A stretch of DNA of 64,000 nt from the NCBI GenBank assembly GCA_025200525.1, contig CM045759.1:4526001-4590000 (forward strand), in the 5' to 3' direction. The stretch comes from Camellia lanceoleosa. Lineage: Eukaryota > Streptophyta > Magnoliopsida > Ericales > Theaceae. Position 1 is the first letter of the stretch; each line of letters opens with the position of its first letter. The position numbers and the translations under genes are program-made. Under the pieces are notes generated by a model. The model made no database searches. It saw nothing but the letters and a program-made list of their open reading frames with translations, and was not told where the DNA came from. This document shows positions 1-10,527 of this stretch, piece by piece.

Positions 1-981
1 CAATTTGTATCACAGTATCCTTCAAGTACTGTTGGATATCTGATATAATTGAGCCCAATGTTACGAGTAAATCTGAGGTATCTTAGAGCCCTTATAATTG
101 CTTTCCAGTGTTCTACTCCTAGATTACTCGTATATCTACTTAATTTACTTACTGCATAAGCTATATCCGGGCGAGTACAGTTCATCAAGTACATTAAGCT
201 TCCAATAATTTGGCATACTCTAATCGAGAAATACTTTCCTGTACATTCTTAGAAATAAACAAATTAACATCCACAGGTGTTCTAGCAAGATGATCATCAT
301 CTTTGCTGAATTTGTCAAGTATTTTCTCAATGTAATGAGATTGTGACAAAGCATATCCTTATGATGTTTTGGTAATTTTCATACCAAGAATTACAACAAC
401 AATGGCTATGTTATTCATGTCAAAATGTTTATTCAACATTTTCTTGGTAATTTTAATCATGTCATTACTACTACCTATGATGACCACATCAACCACATAA
501 AGATATACTATAACATAACTTTTGTCTGTGTTTTTAATATAAACATATTTGTCACAATTATTAATTTTAAATCCATTTGACATCATTGCCTTGTCAAACT
601 TCTCATACTATTGCTTTGGCGCTTGTTTTAAACCATATAATGATTTAACCAATTTAAACGCTTTCTCTTCTTTTCTGGAACATAAAATCCTTTTGGTTGT
701 TTTATGTAAATTTCTTCATCTAACTCACCATTTAAAAAAGCGATTTTCACATCCATTTGATGAATTTCTAGATTGTACAAAGATGAAATAGCAATTAGCA
801 TTCTAATGGATGTTATTCTAGTAACCGGTAAGTATGTGTCAAAGTAATCAAGACCTTCTTTTTGTCTAAAACCTTTAACCACAAGTCTTGCCTTGTATTT
901 GCCAATTGATCCATTCGCTTTCATTTTTCTTTTGAAAATGCACTTGTACCCAAGAGGTTTACAACCTGCTGGTAAGTCCAC
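1..981 (-). pseudogene. copia reverse transcriptase and start of RNase H (broken)
   Basis: The minus strand at 628-981 encodes the RVT_2 start (LPAGCKPLGYK, IFKRKMKANGS, KARLVVKGFRQKEGLDY, QMDVKIAFLNGELDEEIY). The frame then breaks, and 359-586 encodes the palm region. The catalytic motif, normally YVDD, reads YVVD here, so the first aspartate is lost; a later VDVILG-type motif also has valine for aspartate. Positions 1-60 encode LNYIRYPTV followed by LEGYCDTN, the start of the copia RNase H domain. Loss of the catalytic aspartate plus frame breaks mean no activity. Known: copia RT copies RNA to DNA within virus-like particles. Confidence 0.85.
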
Positions 982-1025
982 TAATTCCCAAATGTGATTT
1001 TGCAGGATGGATTCAATTTCATTAT

Positions 1026-1648
1026 TTACAACTTTTTTCTATAAAAGAGCCTCAGGACTAGACATAGCTCTTTAAAAGTTAAAGGCTCATTTTCTAACAA
1101 AAAAGTTAGAAAATCTGGACCAAAAGATTTTGATGTTCTAACACGTTTATTACGTCTAAGTTCCTCTTTTTCATTTTGATACATCTCTATCTCTTGCTCT
1201 TGTTCTTGATCATGTTCTTGATCCTGACTAGTAATAACATCATGAGATCTTTTGGTAATACTTGTCTCTTGTCTAGTCTTGTTTGGAAACACATGTTTAA
1301 AAAAAACGTATTCCGAGATTCAATAATAGTATTTACATGCATTTCGGAATGTTCTGATTTATAAATAAAAAACTGATATGCACTACTATTCTTGGCATAA
1401 CCAATAAAAATGCAATCAACAGTTTTAGGACCTATCTTAATCTTTTTTGGACTAAGAATAGCTACTTTAGTCAAACACCCCCACACTTTTAAGTATTTGT
1501 AAGATGGTACTCTTCCATGCCACATTTCATAAGGTGTTTGATTCACTTTCTTTCGGAATACTTTATTTAAAATATAATTAGCAGAAAGTATTGCTTCCCT
1601 CCACAAGTTCTGAGGTAATCCAGAACCTATTAACATGACATTCATCAT
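1026..1648 (-). pseudogene. copia integrase C-terminal part and integrase-RT linker (frameshifted)
   Basis: 1187-1648 encodes the end of the integrase core and its C-terminal region (LWREAILSANYILN, NQTPYEMWHGRVPSYKYLKVWGC, DCIFIGYAKNSSAYQF). These are hallmarks of copia integrases, which join element DNA to the host chromosome. A frame change near 1187-1290 leads into an acidic, Gln/Glu-rich linker and then RRNKRVRTSKSFGPDFLTF, the conserved stretch before RT. A further frameshift near 1065 separates it from the RT block. Just upstream (about 1649-1805) the NGIAERKNRT motif is still visible but preceded by a stop. Confidence 0.8.
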
Positions 1649-1805
1649 TTCTTTTAAAGTCCTATTTTTCCTTTCAGCAATTCCATTTTGCTAAAGTGAG
1701 TAAGGATCGGTAGTTTGATAAATTATTCCATGTTCTTTACAAAATTTACCAAAAAGTGATTCATATTTGCCAGCTTTATCACTTCTAAGTTTCTTAATCT
1801 TCTTA

Positions 1806-3203
1806 TCAAGTTGATTTCAACTTCATTCTTATATTGAATGAAAGTTTCCAAAGTTTTATCTTTGTTCGAATTAAATAAACATAACTATATGTAATATAGT
1901 CATCTATAAAATTGATAAAATACTTTTTTCCACCTCTAGTTTGAATTGATTTAAAATCACAAATGTCACTATGAATTAATTCAAGTGATTTCGTATTTCT
2001 TTCAATTGAATGAAAAAGAGTTTTGCATAATTTTGCCTCAATGTGAATTTTACATTTATGGTTTGAATCAATGTCAAATTTAGGTAAACATTCCATATTA
2101 ATTAATCTATGCAAAAACCTATAATTAACATGTCCAAGTCTACTATGCCATAAATTTGAAGACTCAAGCAAGTAAGAAAAAGATGTATTTTTATTAATAA
2201 TAGAGGGTACAACAGTCATCACATTCATTTTGAAAAGGCCATCAGACATGTAACATTTTCCTACATACATCCCGTTTTTGATAAGTACAAACTTGTCACT
2301 TTCAAAGACTAGACTAAACTCATTTTTACTCAATAAAGATCTGGAAATAAGATTATTGCGAATGTTCGGTACATGCAGCACGTTGTTGAGAGTGAGTTCC
2401 TTTCCAGATGTCATCTTCAAAATAATCTTTCCTTGTCTTTCAACTTTAGAAGTTGAAGAGTTGCCCATAAAAAGTTGTTCACCATTGTCTACCACTGAAT
2501 AAGATGTGAACATCTTTTTGTCGGCACAGATGTGACGAGTTGCACCAGTGTCCACCCACCATTCTTTAGGATTTCCGACAAGGTTTGCCTCGGAAACAAC
2601 TGCAAAAAGATTTCTGTCATCTACACCATTGGAAATATTGTCCATTTCGGTTATATGGGCTTGAGCAGGCTTCTTGCTTGTTCTTATTTTGTTTTTACCT
2701 TTGCTATAACAATCTTTGACCCAATGTCCCTCTTTGTCACAGATGTAACACTTGCCATTAAATTTATACTTTTTAGTTTCCCCCCCCCCTTTAGAGCCTT
2801 GTGATGAACTTTCTTTAGAAAACTTCCGTTTCTTTGCTTTTTGAGCATGTTCCACCATATTTGCCTTAGACACCATTGGATGCTTACTAGCCCGCTTTTC
2901 AGAATTGCGGTTGTCCTCTTCAATCCTCAAACGCACAATCAATTCTTCTGAAGACATTTTTTTGCACTTGTATTTGAGGTAGTTCTTGAATTCCTTCCAA
3001 TCTTGTGGTAATTTCTCAATCAAGGTTGTAACTTGTAAGGATTCACTGAGAGACATGCCTTCTACGTAAATGTCATGTAGAATGAGTTGGAGATCTTGAA
3101 CTTGGCTGATCACAGTTTTAGAATCAACCATCACAAACTCCAGGAATTTACCAACCACAAATTTCTTTGAGCTAGCATCTTCTGTTTTGTACTTTTTCTC
3201 CAA
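1806..3203 (-). pseudogene. copia gag C-terminus, zinc knuckle, protease, GAG-pre-integrase, integrase N-terminus
   Basis: The 465-residue open stretch contains, in order: the UBN2-type gag end (LQLILHDIYVEGMSLSES, TTLIEKLPQDWKEFKNYL); a CCHC zinc knuckle CYICDKEGHWVKDC; the aspartic protease site WWVDTGATRHIC (DTGA, active-site Asp present); the GAG-pre-integrase block (LWHSRLGHVNYRFL); and the integrase start (ELIHSDICDF, YFINFIDDY). It ends by frameshift inside the integrase core near 1806. It is separated from the gag start by one in-frame TAG at 3210-3212. This is the best-preserved part of the element. Confidence 0.85.
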
Positions 3204-3209
3204 AGACTC

Positions 3210-3596
3210 CTAAAGTTCCTTTGCTGTCTTGATAGGATTGTAGACGTTGTATAATGTGTTGTCAAGTCCGTTCAAGATGTAATTTTGGCAAAGGAAATCA
3301 GTATTTTTCCAAGCATCGACCATAATAACCACTTGCTGGTCAGTTTCATCCTCTTTCAGAATAGGAGCATCCTCACGGAGAAATCGTGTCAGGTTTAGAG
3401 TTGTAAGATAGAGTAACATTTTCTGTTGCCATTTTTTAAAATCAGTTCCGGAGAACCTCTCTGGCTTCTCACCGTGATTAACCGGCATAGTCATAACTAG
3501 AGGAGGGGTAGGCGTAATTACAGCCACCATACTAGTACTTGTTTGAACATTAGTTTGATCAGTTTCAGTAGCCATGAATTCTAAATTACAAAACAA
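3210..3596 (-). pseudogene. copia gag N-terminus, ending at an in-frame TAG
   Basis: Starts at an ATG at 3572-3574 ([11 protein letters not shown]) or a little further upstream in the open frame. It contains [21 protein letters not shown], a typical start of a copia gag/UBN2 protein. The frame stops at a TAG at 3210-3212 and resumes directly as ESLEKKYKTEDASSKKF, so this is a point nonsense change in a formerly continuous gag-pol frame. Gag forms the virus-like particle. The start context is the only one with an ATG before the conserved motif. Confidence 0.8.
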
Positions 3597-4209
3597 AATT
3601 ATAATTAGAATTTTATACTACACAGAAATTTTTAACTAAAATCACAGAATTAAATTCTGTAAAATAAAATAAACAAGAATTGTAACTTTTATTTTCAATT
3701 AATTTGAAAATAAAATAAAATTTTATTTAACCAAATTAATTCCACACATAAAATTAAATTTTTGTAATACTTCAATAATTAAAATACTGAAACAGAATTT
3801 AATTAATTAACACTCAGAAATAATTTCTGAAAACCAAAATTAATTTCTGACGAAATTTCACAAATAAATATTCTAAATTGTTAAAGATATCAGTATATTA
3901 CTACTAGTTGTCAAAGAAAATAGACAGTATATTACTACTATCTGTCAAATAGTATATTACTACTATTTGTTTTTCAACTAGAATATTATTTTGTAAAATC
4001 ATAGAAAATAATTTTTGTAAGAAGAAGAAAGAGAAAATGAAACAAACGAAAAATTCTGTAAACAGATTAATTCGAATATGTCTTAAGATTGTTGGAACAA
4101 TCTTTTGTGTACAATAAATAAATTGAAACCAAATCAAACAAATAAAATAAATAACGTACCGAATATATTTTATCAAACCGAATGAATAATAAAAAGATTA
4201 AGTCGACTG

Positions 4210-5062
4210 TGTGACATTCTGTCCTTAAGATAGATTTGCCCCACTACGGTGCTTACAGAAAAATAGCGTCTATCTCTCAGGATACAAAGATATTTACAAA
4301 TTGTAGTAGCACTCCAAACAATTTGTTCGGCAAACAAAACCTGTGTTCTAAACTCTCTGAATTTTTTCCTAAAATAATGTGAAGAATAATTTATGCAAGA
4401 GAGCAAAAGGAAGGCAACCAAAATAAATTTACAGTTTATTTTGCAGACTATTTTTCGGATCCGGAACACTGCTAGAAAATGTTAGTATATATAGGCAAAT
4501 TGTGAACAAAATTTGTTTGGGCAGTTTCAACCTGTCTGGAATTTGAAAATGTTGTGGAAGTTGGAAGAGGCACAAATTTTGGACAAAAATTTGAATTCAA
4601 ATAATTTCCTGCAAGAATTTTTGAAAAAATCCTAATGAATTTTGTCCATAACATGTTGGTCGGACGGACGGCAGTAGCGGCGCGTGATGGTTTGGGCTAA
4701 GGTTCTATTTGTCCATAACTCCTCCCTTCTACAAACTTGGGGTGCCCCTTGGGGCCCAACCCAAGCGTTGTCACCTAGAACTTATATACACACATAAGTT
4801 CTCTTCAAGTTTCAATGTGGGACAACCCATTTCAAGGAAACTCACATTTAATTCTTTAAATGTTCATTCCACAAATTCGAAAACGACGTTAACTTCTCAT
4901 TCACTCATAAATGGTTTTGTGATTTAACCGCTTTCACCGCGATTTGCTTCTTGAAGCGAACACATCACCTCTTTGGACCCACCTCAAAAGACATGTGGAC
5001 CTCACTCAAACTTGGGCTAAAAAATAGCCCAAAATAAGCTTATAAAACCAAAATTTCCAACA
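4210..5062 (-). repeat. LTR of the copia element (inner boundary uncertain)
   Basis: On the minus strand the LTR begins at 5062 with TGTTGGAAATTTTGG and carries a TATA box at 4486-4493. The U3 part (about 4500-5062) is richer in GC than its surroundings. The U5 end could not be placed, because no clear terminal CA plus tRNA-Met primer site is visible; 3600-4210 is probably untranslated leader. The second LTR lies outside the window, so LTR identity and insertion age cannot be judged here. Confidence 0.6.
4486..4493 (-). promoter_or_regulatory. TATA box of the copia LTR
   Basis: TATATATA on the minus strand (CCTATATATACTAAC), about 570 bases inside the LTR start and about 900 bases before the gag ATG. 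Position and sequence suit an LTR promoter; inferred, not tested. Confidence 0.5.
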
Positions 5063-5367
5063 TATTCTACCTGCTGATCAACCACTAAATTCTGATCTAA
5101 TTGACCCCTTAATAAAATGGTATAGTCTTTCTTTAATTCAGAATTCGATATGCAACAGATGTGTGAAAGCCACTTTAATTTTTGTTCAAAATTGACCAAA
5201 AAAATTATTTTTGTAGAACCATTTTGACTACAATCAAACTGATGTTTGGGTATATTCTACCTACTAGTCAAACTGATGTTTGGGTATATTCTACCTACTA
5301 ATCAACCACTAAATTCTGATCTAATTGACCCCTTAATAAAATGGTATAGTCTTTCTTTATTTCAGAA
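5063..5367. repeat. 81-bp direct repeat (5063-5143 and 5287-5367) plus a short tandem repeat between
   Basis: The 81 bases starting TATTCTACCT right at the LTR edge recur almost unchanged at 5287-5367 (only a few differences). Between them (about 5234-5300) a ~38-bp unit containing CAAACTGATGTTTGGG is present twice. The copia LTR therefore abuts a local duplication; the element may have inserted into one copy of a tandem repeat. Confidence 0.75.
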
Positions 5368-7110
5368 AAGGAGCTGGAGCACATGGTAGATTTCGGCATC
5401 AAACTACAACTCACATACAACTCATAGTTTTGTCTTGTAGGCAGTAGAATGCTCTCATTCACATTTTTTAGCCTCAAGTTCATGTCATGTTTGGTGGTTT
5501 CAGAATTATTTATATTTTGATGGAGTCATGTAAAATTTTAAATTTTAATTCTCAATTTATAAATAAAATGACATCTTAATACAATATAATAGAGAAAAAA
5601 GAAAAAGAAAAAGAAACACACAAATATATGTTATGTTATAATTGTCCTTGGCAAAGTTTTATATAATGAATATTATCAAATACGTTCTTGGTCGAACCAA
5701 CAAAAAAAATATATATAAAAACTTATAAAAAAAAAAAATATTTATTCATACTAAAACAAGAGGCCAGCAAAAATCAAATGGACATATACCACTATCACAA
5801 AAAATCAATTAAAGTATCACAAAAAATCAATTAAAGTAATATATAAAATTCTAACAAATTCAACTAAATCAACCTAGTGCACATGTATAATATGTATCAC
5901 AAATTTAACTTCCAATCAAATTTAAACCCAAAAAAAAAAAAAAAATGCAAATACAAAATTATTGATGCAATTGCGATGACAATTCAAGAGAGTTAGAAGG
6001 CTCCATTGTCTTTTCATTTTGTACGTGAAATTCTATTTTTTTTTCTTATTCTTCGAGAATCACTAGTGTTAACGTATTAAATAATGGATGTAAATTTTGT
6101 GAGTGTTAACAGGTAAATTACACTAACCTGCTCTAAAATAAAAATAATAATTCAATTTATATTTTAGATATAATTATATTAATATTTTTTGAGGTTTTAA
6201 TTATAGTTGTATGAGTAAAAAAAGATGTTACTATCTACAATCAACTAAAATGTATTTTTATGTTCATTTATTTCAATATTTATTCACTATCTGCATTAGT
6301 TTCAATCTCTAACTTTATTAAAAAAAATATTAGTATAATTATTTTAGAAATGTGAGATTAAATTTTTTTTTTTCCAAAATTTATGAAGGTAAGTATAGTT
6401 TATCCAAAACAAATATTAAAAAATATTAATTTTAAAAAAAAAAATTGGTGAGTGAATTGTCACCTGCTCCACATAAAAATAATAAAAAACAAATAATTAA
6501 AAGAAAAGGTAGTGAATTGACACCACTGTCTTATATGTGACGCAGCCATACGTAGATAAGTTAATGGTTGGTTTTAGGGTGTCGTTAGATGATATCCTAA
6601 TAGTGTTGTGATTTCTGGTAAAAGTGAAACACGTAAATTTATATTGAATGATGATAATTTATGATTCGTAAAGAATACTGTTACATGACATTCCTGCACT
6701 AACTATTAATTTTTAGCCATGTGCATCGGTTGCAGTCTGCTTAAGTTAACATGGTCCAGTCTTTCTTTAATAATTAATTCACAAGGAAGTCTTTATCTAG
6801 TATTTAATAAAATGTTTCAGTCTTTCTTTAATAATTAATTCAGAAGGGATCTAAAACAGGCATATTACTTAATTTAATAAAGAAAAAATTATTATTCAGG
6901 AGAATTTTTTTTAAATTATTATATGTTAGTAATTATTCTTTCATTTTCCTCTTCCTTTCTTCATCTTTATTACCACTATTCCATACACTCAATCAGAACA
7001 ATCATACACTTTTCACTTTTGTAGAATAATATTGTAAAAAGGAATTTGTATTTAAATGGAGAGTGTCGGAAGATTATGAACAACTCATGTAATCATTTTT
7101 TTTAAGAGAG
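5368..7110. other. AT-rich intergenic sequence, no gene seen
   Basis: No open frame with recognisable motifs. Homopolymer A/T runs are common (for example 5930-5945). Two blocks (about 6107-6130 and 6440-6520) carry the GTAAATTACACT-type ends seen in a MULE-like family elsewhere in the window. 6755-6870 is a duplicated segment annotated separately. 7050-7095 resembles 15063-15105 near the ankyrin gene. Confidence 0.6.
6755..6870 (+). repeat. Duplicated segment, second copy at about 54880-54975
   Basis: A block with two tandem copies of a TTTCAGTCTTTCTTTAAT motif, followed by GAAGGGATCTAAAACAGG, is repeated with about 90% identity by eye near 54.9 kb, where the same internal duplication and downstream GCATATT are kept. 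Its identity is unknown. A weaker relative of the TAGTCTTTCTTTAATTCAG core is also in the 81-bp repeat at 5.1 kb. Confidence 0.6.
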
Positions 7111-7121
7111 CATGTAAGTGG

Positions 7122-7462
7122 AGTTTTTTTTTTTTTTTTTTTACTCTAAAAAAAACAAGTTAGAGAATTGATTCACTTTTCAAACTATTTGGAAAACTAA
7201 TCTACTTTTTGAAATCGCATTTTGAAAATACAATTTTGAAATTGAACTTGAAATTTCAAAATGTAATATATCTTAGTGAAGTCCATGTCATCATAAATTG
7301 TATTTTCAACATGCGATTTCAAGGTGAAATTGTATGCTGAAAATGCAATTTCAATTTAAAATTATATTTTTAAAATGTAATTTTAAAAAGTAAGTTATTT
7401 TTCTAAATAGTTTGAAAAGTGTCAATTATCTAAATTATTTTTTTTAATATTAAAAAGAAATT
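7122..7462. mobile_element. 341-bp MULE-like MITE with 11-bp target duplication
   Basis: The flanks 7111-7121 and 7463-7473 are an identical 11-bp direct repeat, CATGTAAGTGG. Inside, the left arm (about 7160-7215, core CACTTTTCAAACTATTT) and right arm (about 7385-7437, core AAATAGTTTGAAAAGTG) are inverted repeats of about 55 bp. Length, AT-rich arms and a 9-11-bp target duplication fit a non-autonomous Mutator-like element. Confidence 0.75.
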
Positions 7463-7556
7463 CATGTAAGTGGGGAGAAAAAGAGAATAGATTTTGTAGA
7501 AACAAAAAAAGAGAAAACCACATGGGTGTATGAAAAAGAAGGAAAAAAAAAAAAGA

Positions 7557-7603
7557 GACAGAGAGAGAGAGAGAGAAAAGGATATATATATATATATATA
7601 ATG
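7557..7603. repeat. (GA)n and (TA)n microsatellites
   Basis: An uninterrupted GA run (about 7557-7577) is followed by a TA run (about 7583-7602). Simple repeat only. Confidence 0.9.
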
Positions 7604-7839
7604 GTGGTACAAGTCCAGGTGAGTTGAAAAACAAATTATTTTGTTTGAATAGAAAACAAGTGTAGACCCGGGACAGAGAATGTCAGATGGGTTTGACTGT
7701 AAAAACTGTGAAAGATGAGGGGTTTTATTAAACAATTGTGGATGATGGGTTTGATTAAAAAATTTTAGGTGAATCTGAGAGACGGGTAAATTTGAGAAAG
7801 GAAGAGGAAAGATCTTGAACGTGGGCTATTGGTTGAGCA

Positions 7840-8270
7840 TGTTAGAACGTGTTTTATATTATTTGAAGTTGTCTTATCTATATTGATTATAAAGTTTTAA
7901 TTTTTTTTTCTTTAATACCTGAGTTTTAAGGAGAAATATGAGCTGTATTTTTTAATTTGGTGTCAGAACTTGGTTAGGCCTGTGATTGGTGTGTCGTTTT
8001 TCCGGCTACTGTATGTTGTGGTCTCTCTTTTTAATATCTGAGTTTTAAAGAGAAGTGTGGGCTATACTTTTCAATTTGGTATCAAAACTTGGTTAGGCTT
8101 GTGATTCGTGTGCCGTTTGTTCAGCTACTGTATATTGTAGTTCAGGAGGGTGTGTTGGAATGTGTGTCACATCAGTTGAAGTTGTCTCAGCTATGCTGGT
8201 TATAAGGCTCCACTTCCCTTCTCTTTAATACTTGGGTTTTAAGAAGAAGTGTGGGCTGGGCTTTTCAATT
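7840..8270 (+). mobile_element. TRIM-type miniature LTR retrotransposon, tandem form, 118-bp LTRs
   Basis: Two 118-bp LTRs (7840-7957 and 8153-8270) start TGTTRGAAYGTGT and share the core GAAGTTGTCT and GGGTTTTAAG. A third copy, lacking its first ~60 bp, lies at about 8019-8076. Two tRNA-Met-type primer sites directly follow LTR ends: TGGTGTCAGAAC at 7958 and TGGTATCAAAAC at 8077. A polypurine tract AGGAGGG (8144-8150) precedes the last LTR. The 5-bp target duplication GAGCA is at 7835-7839 and 8271-8275. There is no coding capacity; the internal region is about 75 bp. The structure is LTR-internal-partial LTR-internal-LTR. Confidence 0.85.
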
Positions 8271-8275
8271 GAGCA

Positions 8276-8677
8276 ACGGCGAAGGACGGTGGCCAAAACT
8301 GCAGCGTGATGGCTGGAGGAAAAAGGCCGAAAAGAAGTCAGCGTGATGGCTGGAGCTTATGGATTTGTGGGCAACGGCGAAAGATGGTGACGATGGCCAG
8401 AGCTGTAGCTGGTGTGATGGTTTGAGCTATAACTGTAACAAGGCAGTGATGAAAGGGTTTGATGTGTTTGATAGAAGGATGGGTTTATAGGTAGCAAAAA
8501 TTGTGGAAATGCTGGAGTTGGGAGATGTAGTGGAGTGAAGGTGATGATGTCAAAGAAAGTCTGGTCACTATGGTGAGACCGCAGATAAGACTAAGGTCCG
8601 GCGAGTGGCCAAGGCAAAGTTGTCGCTCGCTGGTAAGGAAAAGAACACCAATAACTTAACCTATAGCTCCGATACCA
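8276..8677 (-). pseudogene. Remnant of a copia leader/gag region with primer-binding site
   Basis: On the minus strand TGGTATCGGAGC (8666-8677) is a tRNA-Met primer-binding site directly after an LTR end. The ~390 bp beyond it are more GC-rich than the surroundings and show no intact frame. They are interpreted as the leader and start of the internal region of a copia element, truncated where the TRIM lies. Confidence 0.55.
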
Positions 8678-8686
8678 TGTTATAAT

Positions 8687-8721
<35 letters not shown>

Positions 8722-8809
8722 TTGTATTATATTGAATAATGTTATAATAATATTATTTGTAACGATTATAAGAGATGATTTATATATAAGACTTATATGG
8801 CGTGCTAAT
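8678..8809 (-). repeat. Truncated copia LTR next to the primer-binding site
   Basis: Starts on the plus strand TGTTATAATACC (the LTR 3' end on the minus strand), has a GA microsatellite at 8692-8718, and resembles the neighbouring LTR at 8810-8962 in overall plan. It is cut off at 8809, where the next LTR starts. Confidence 0.5.
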
Positions 8810-8962
8810 TGTTAGAATAGTAGAGAGAAAGGAAAATAATATGCATTGTATATATTTAATCTATCAATTACAATAGGAGAAGCATGTATATATAGGCCAA
8901 GAAACCTAAGTGTACAAAAATACAAGAGTCCTAAGTATAATAGGAATAGATAACAACTAACA
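8810..8962 (-). repeat. 153-bp copia 3' LTR
   Basis: Bounded by TGTTAG and CTAACA as perfect 6-bp inverted ends. Immediately to the right the minus strand reads a purine-rich GAGGGAGGG tract, the plus-strand primer, preceded by the end of an RNase H frame. A TATATATAGGCC promoter-like stretch lies near 8888-8899. Confidence 0.8.
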
Positions 8963-9312
8963 CCCTCCCTCAAGCTCAAGGTGGTAAGGCAGATAGTAAC
9001 TTGAGCTTGGTGAGAAGATCAGAGAAGCATCCTGGAAGATGAGCTTTGGCGAAGAGGACGGTGGTTTGCTCAGCAGAGGTAACAAAGAGAAGACGAACAG
9101 TGCCCCGAGTAACATGTTGGCGTATGAAGTGACAATCTATCTCAATATGCTTGATGTGATCATGGAAAATATCATTATGTGCAATCTAAATAGCACTGTG
9201 GTTGTCACAATAAAGGTTGGTGGCAGAAGAATGAGAAACTCCCAAATCAAAAAGAAGCCAACGAAGCCACATAAGTTCCTGAATAGTGTCAGCAAGAGCA
9301 CAATATTTGTGT
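8963..9312 (-). pseudogene. copia RNase H C-terminal remnant
   Basis: The minus strand encodes ADTIQELMWLRWLLFDLGV, NLYCDNHSAI, an in-frame TAG, then IAHNDIFHDHIKHIEIDCHF and IRQHVTRGTVRLLFV, ending LLTKLKLLSALPP before a stop and the polypurine tract. This is the copia RNase H tail followed by its 3' LTR. The rest of the element is missing: the frame ends abruptly at about 9312, where ankyrin-gene-like sequence starts. Confidence 0.8.
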
Positions 9313-9645
9313 AGTTTCAATTTAGGATCAAGCAATAATTTTTCAAAATTTAGGGTTGATTTGGGGTGTCCTAAAAAAGTGTATTTTTTATCTTTTTACG
9401 AAAAGATGTGCAGAAAAGTAGAGATGTGATGTGATAGAAAAAAGATAAAAAAATAAAAGATGAATTATATAGTACATGTCAAACCAGGCCTTAGTCTTAA
9501 AAAAGACAAATACATTAATCCATTATTTCAAAATGTTTGGCTATCGTACCGGAAGTGGAGAAGTTTGTGAACCCTAGTTATATAGAAAAGCAAAATGATG
9601 ATGGAGAAACTCCTTAAACAGTTTTTACCAATAAACACATGGATG
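9312..9645 (+). pseudogene. Broken copy of the ankyrin gene's last intron and exon 7 start
   Basis: 9312-9352 and 9494-9645 match 38257-38445 closely, covering the end of intron 6 and the first ~95 bases of exon 7 ([19 protein letters not shown]). In this copy the acceptor AG is changed (GTACCG before GAAGTGG), an in-frame TAA follows GETP, and a Tourist-like MITE interrupts the intron part. The similarity stops at about 9645. This shows that a second ankyrin/PGG gene copy, or a segmental duplicate, once lay here. Confidence 0.8.
9353..9490. mobile_element. 138-bp Tourist-like (PIF/Harbinger) MITE
   Basis: Flanked by TTA at 9350-9352 and 9491-9493, the usual 3-bp PIF/Harbinger target duplication. 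The right end read outwards is GGCCTGGTTTGACATG and the left GGGTTGATTTGGGGTG, imperfect terminal inverted repeats. Its absence from the matching intron of the functional gene at 38.3 kb confirms it as an insertion. Confidence 0.75.
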
Positions 9646-10224
9646 AATAGAAAACGAGTGTAGACCCGAAGGAGAGAATCTCGGATGGGACATGTTGAAA
9701 ATACAGTTTAAATAAATTATATTTTTAAAATGTAATTTTAAAAAGCAAATTTTCTTTAAATTATTTATTTTAGAATATTAAAAAAAAAAACTCGGTTGTT
9801 TCCCACTTTTTATTTTTATTTATTTATTTATTTCTTTATCTGCCAATATCGCCGAAAGGTGGATGTGAAATGGCCATGCTACCGACCCCCAGTGGGGTGA
9901 CCCCCACTGACAACCCTCAGTGAGGTGTCACCTTCTCATTAGTTGAAAAAACAAAAAAAAATAGTTTTTGGGCCAATGAAAAACGACCCCAATGACCCTC
10001 ACTTGGGGTGTTAGGCATTTTTCGATGTGAAATGATAGAAAAAGGTGGACAATAGGATCAAATTTATTTTTGAAAAAGAGATAAATAACGGAGGTAGATA
10101 TAAAAGAGATATACAATAAATATAAAAAAATAAATTAAACTAGATTTTTATTTAAAAATTTCGACGATTAAACTATTATAAGGAAAATTTACCCATAAGT
10201 CCTAGTTTCTGAAAAGTTGAACCA
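9646..10224. other. Intergenic mosaic, no gene seen
   Basis: 9645-9690 resembles 7648-7692 (GAATAGAAAAC, GTGTAGACCCG), and 9705-9755 resembles 7350-7395, so fragments of the 7.3-7.7 kb region recur here in a different order. 9870-10020 has short CCCCCA/GTGGGG repeats around GACCCC. No coding signal. Confidence 0.5.
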
Positions 10225-10390
10225 TTTAGTCTTAAAAGTTTTCTTATGCTCCATTTAGTCCCATTTGCACATCAATCTAATGTTCGAAACATTAATCTGA
10301 TGTTCAAAATCTAATGTTCGAAACATTAATCTGATGTTTGAAATATTGTAACGGGACCTTTCAATCTATAAGAAAACTTTTAAGACTAAA
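10225..10390. repeat. Short foldback with perfect 23-bp inverted ends
   Basis: 10225-10247 and 10368-10390 are perfect inverted repeats (core CTTAAAAGTTTTCTTAT). Between them a ~34-bp unit containing CTAATGTTCGAAACATTAAT is tandemly repeated. Probably a MITE remnant; no target duplication was recognised. Confidence 0.65.
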
Positions 10391-10527
10391 CAGTGTATAA
10401 GTTATTAATTTAGAATTTATTGGTGCATCCCCCTATAATAAATCACTAACTTTATAAAATACTAATATTTAAAAAATACGAGGTTTTACACCTTTAGGCA
10501 AACAAAATTGAAATATTAAAATTTACG

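Larger units (their letters stand above)
1..5062 (-). mobile_element. Degenerate Ty1-copia LTR retrotransposon, cut by the window start
   Basis: Reading leftwards on the minus strand there are, in order, an LTR with a TATA box, a long leader, gag, a CCHC zinc knuckle, protease, GAG-pre-integrase, integrase, reverse transcriptase and the start of RNase H. This is the Ty1-copia order (integrase before RT). The right end reads TGTTGGAAATTTTGG on the minus strand, a typical plant copia LTR start. Every coding block is interrupted by stops or frameshifts, so the copy is dead. The rest of RNase H and the 3' LTR lie left of base 1. No clear tRNA-Met primer-binding site was found. Confidence 0.9.
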
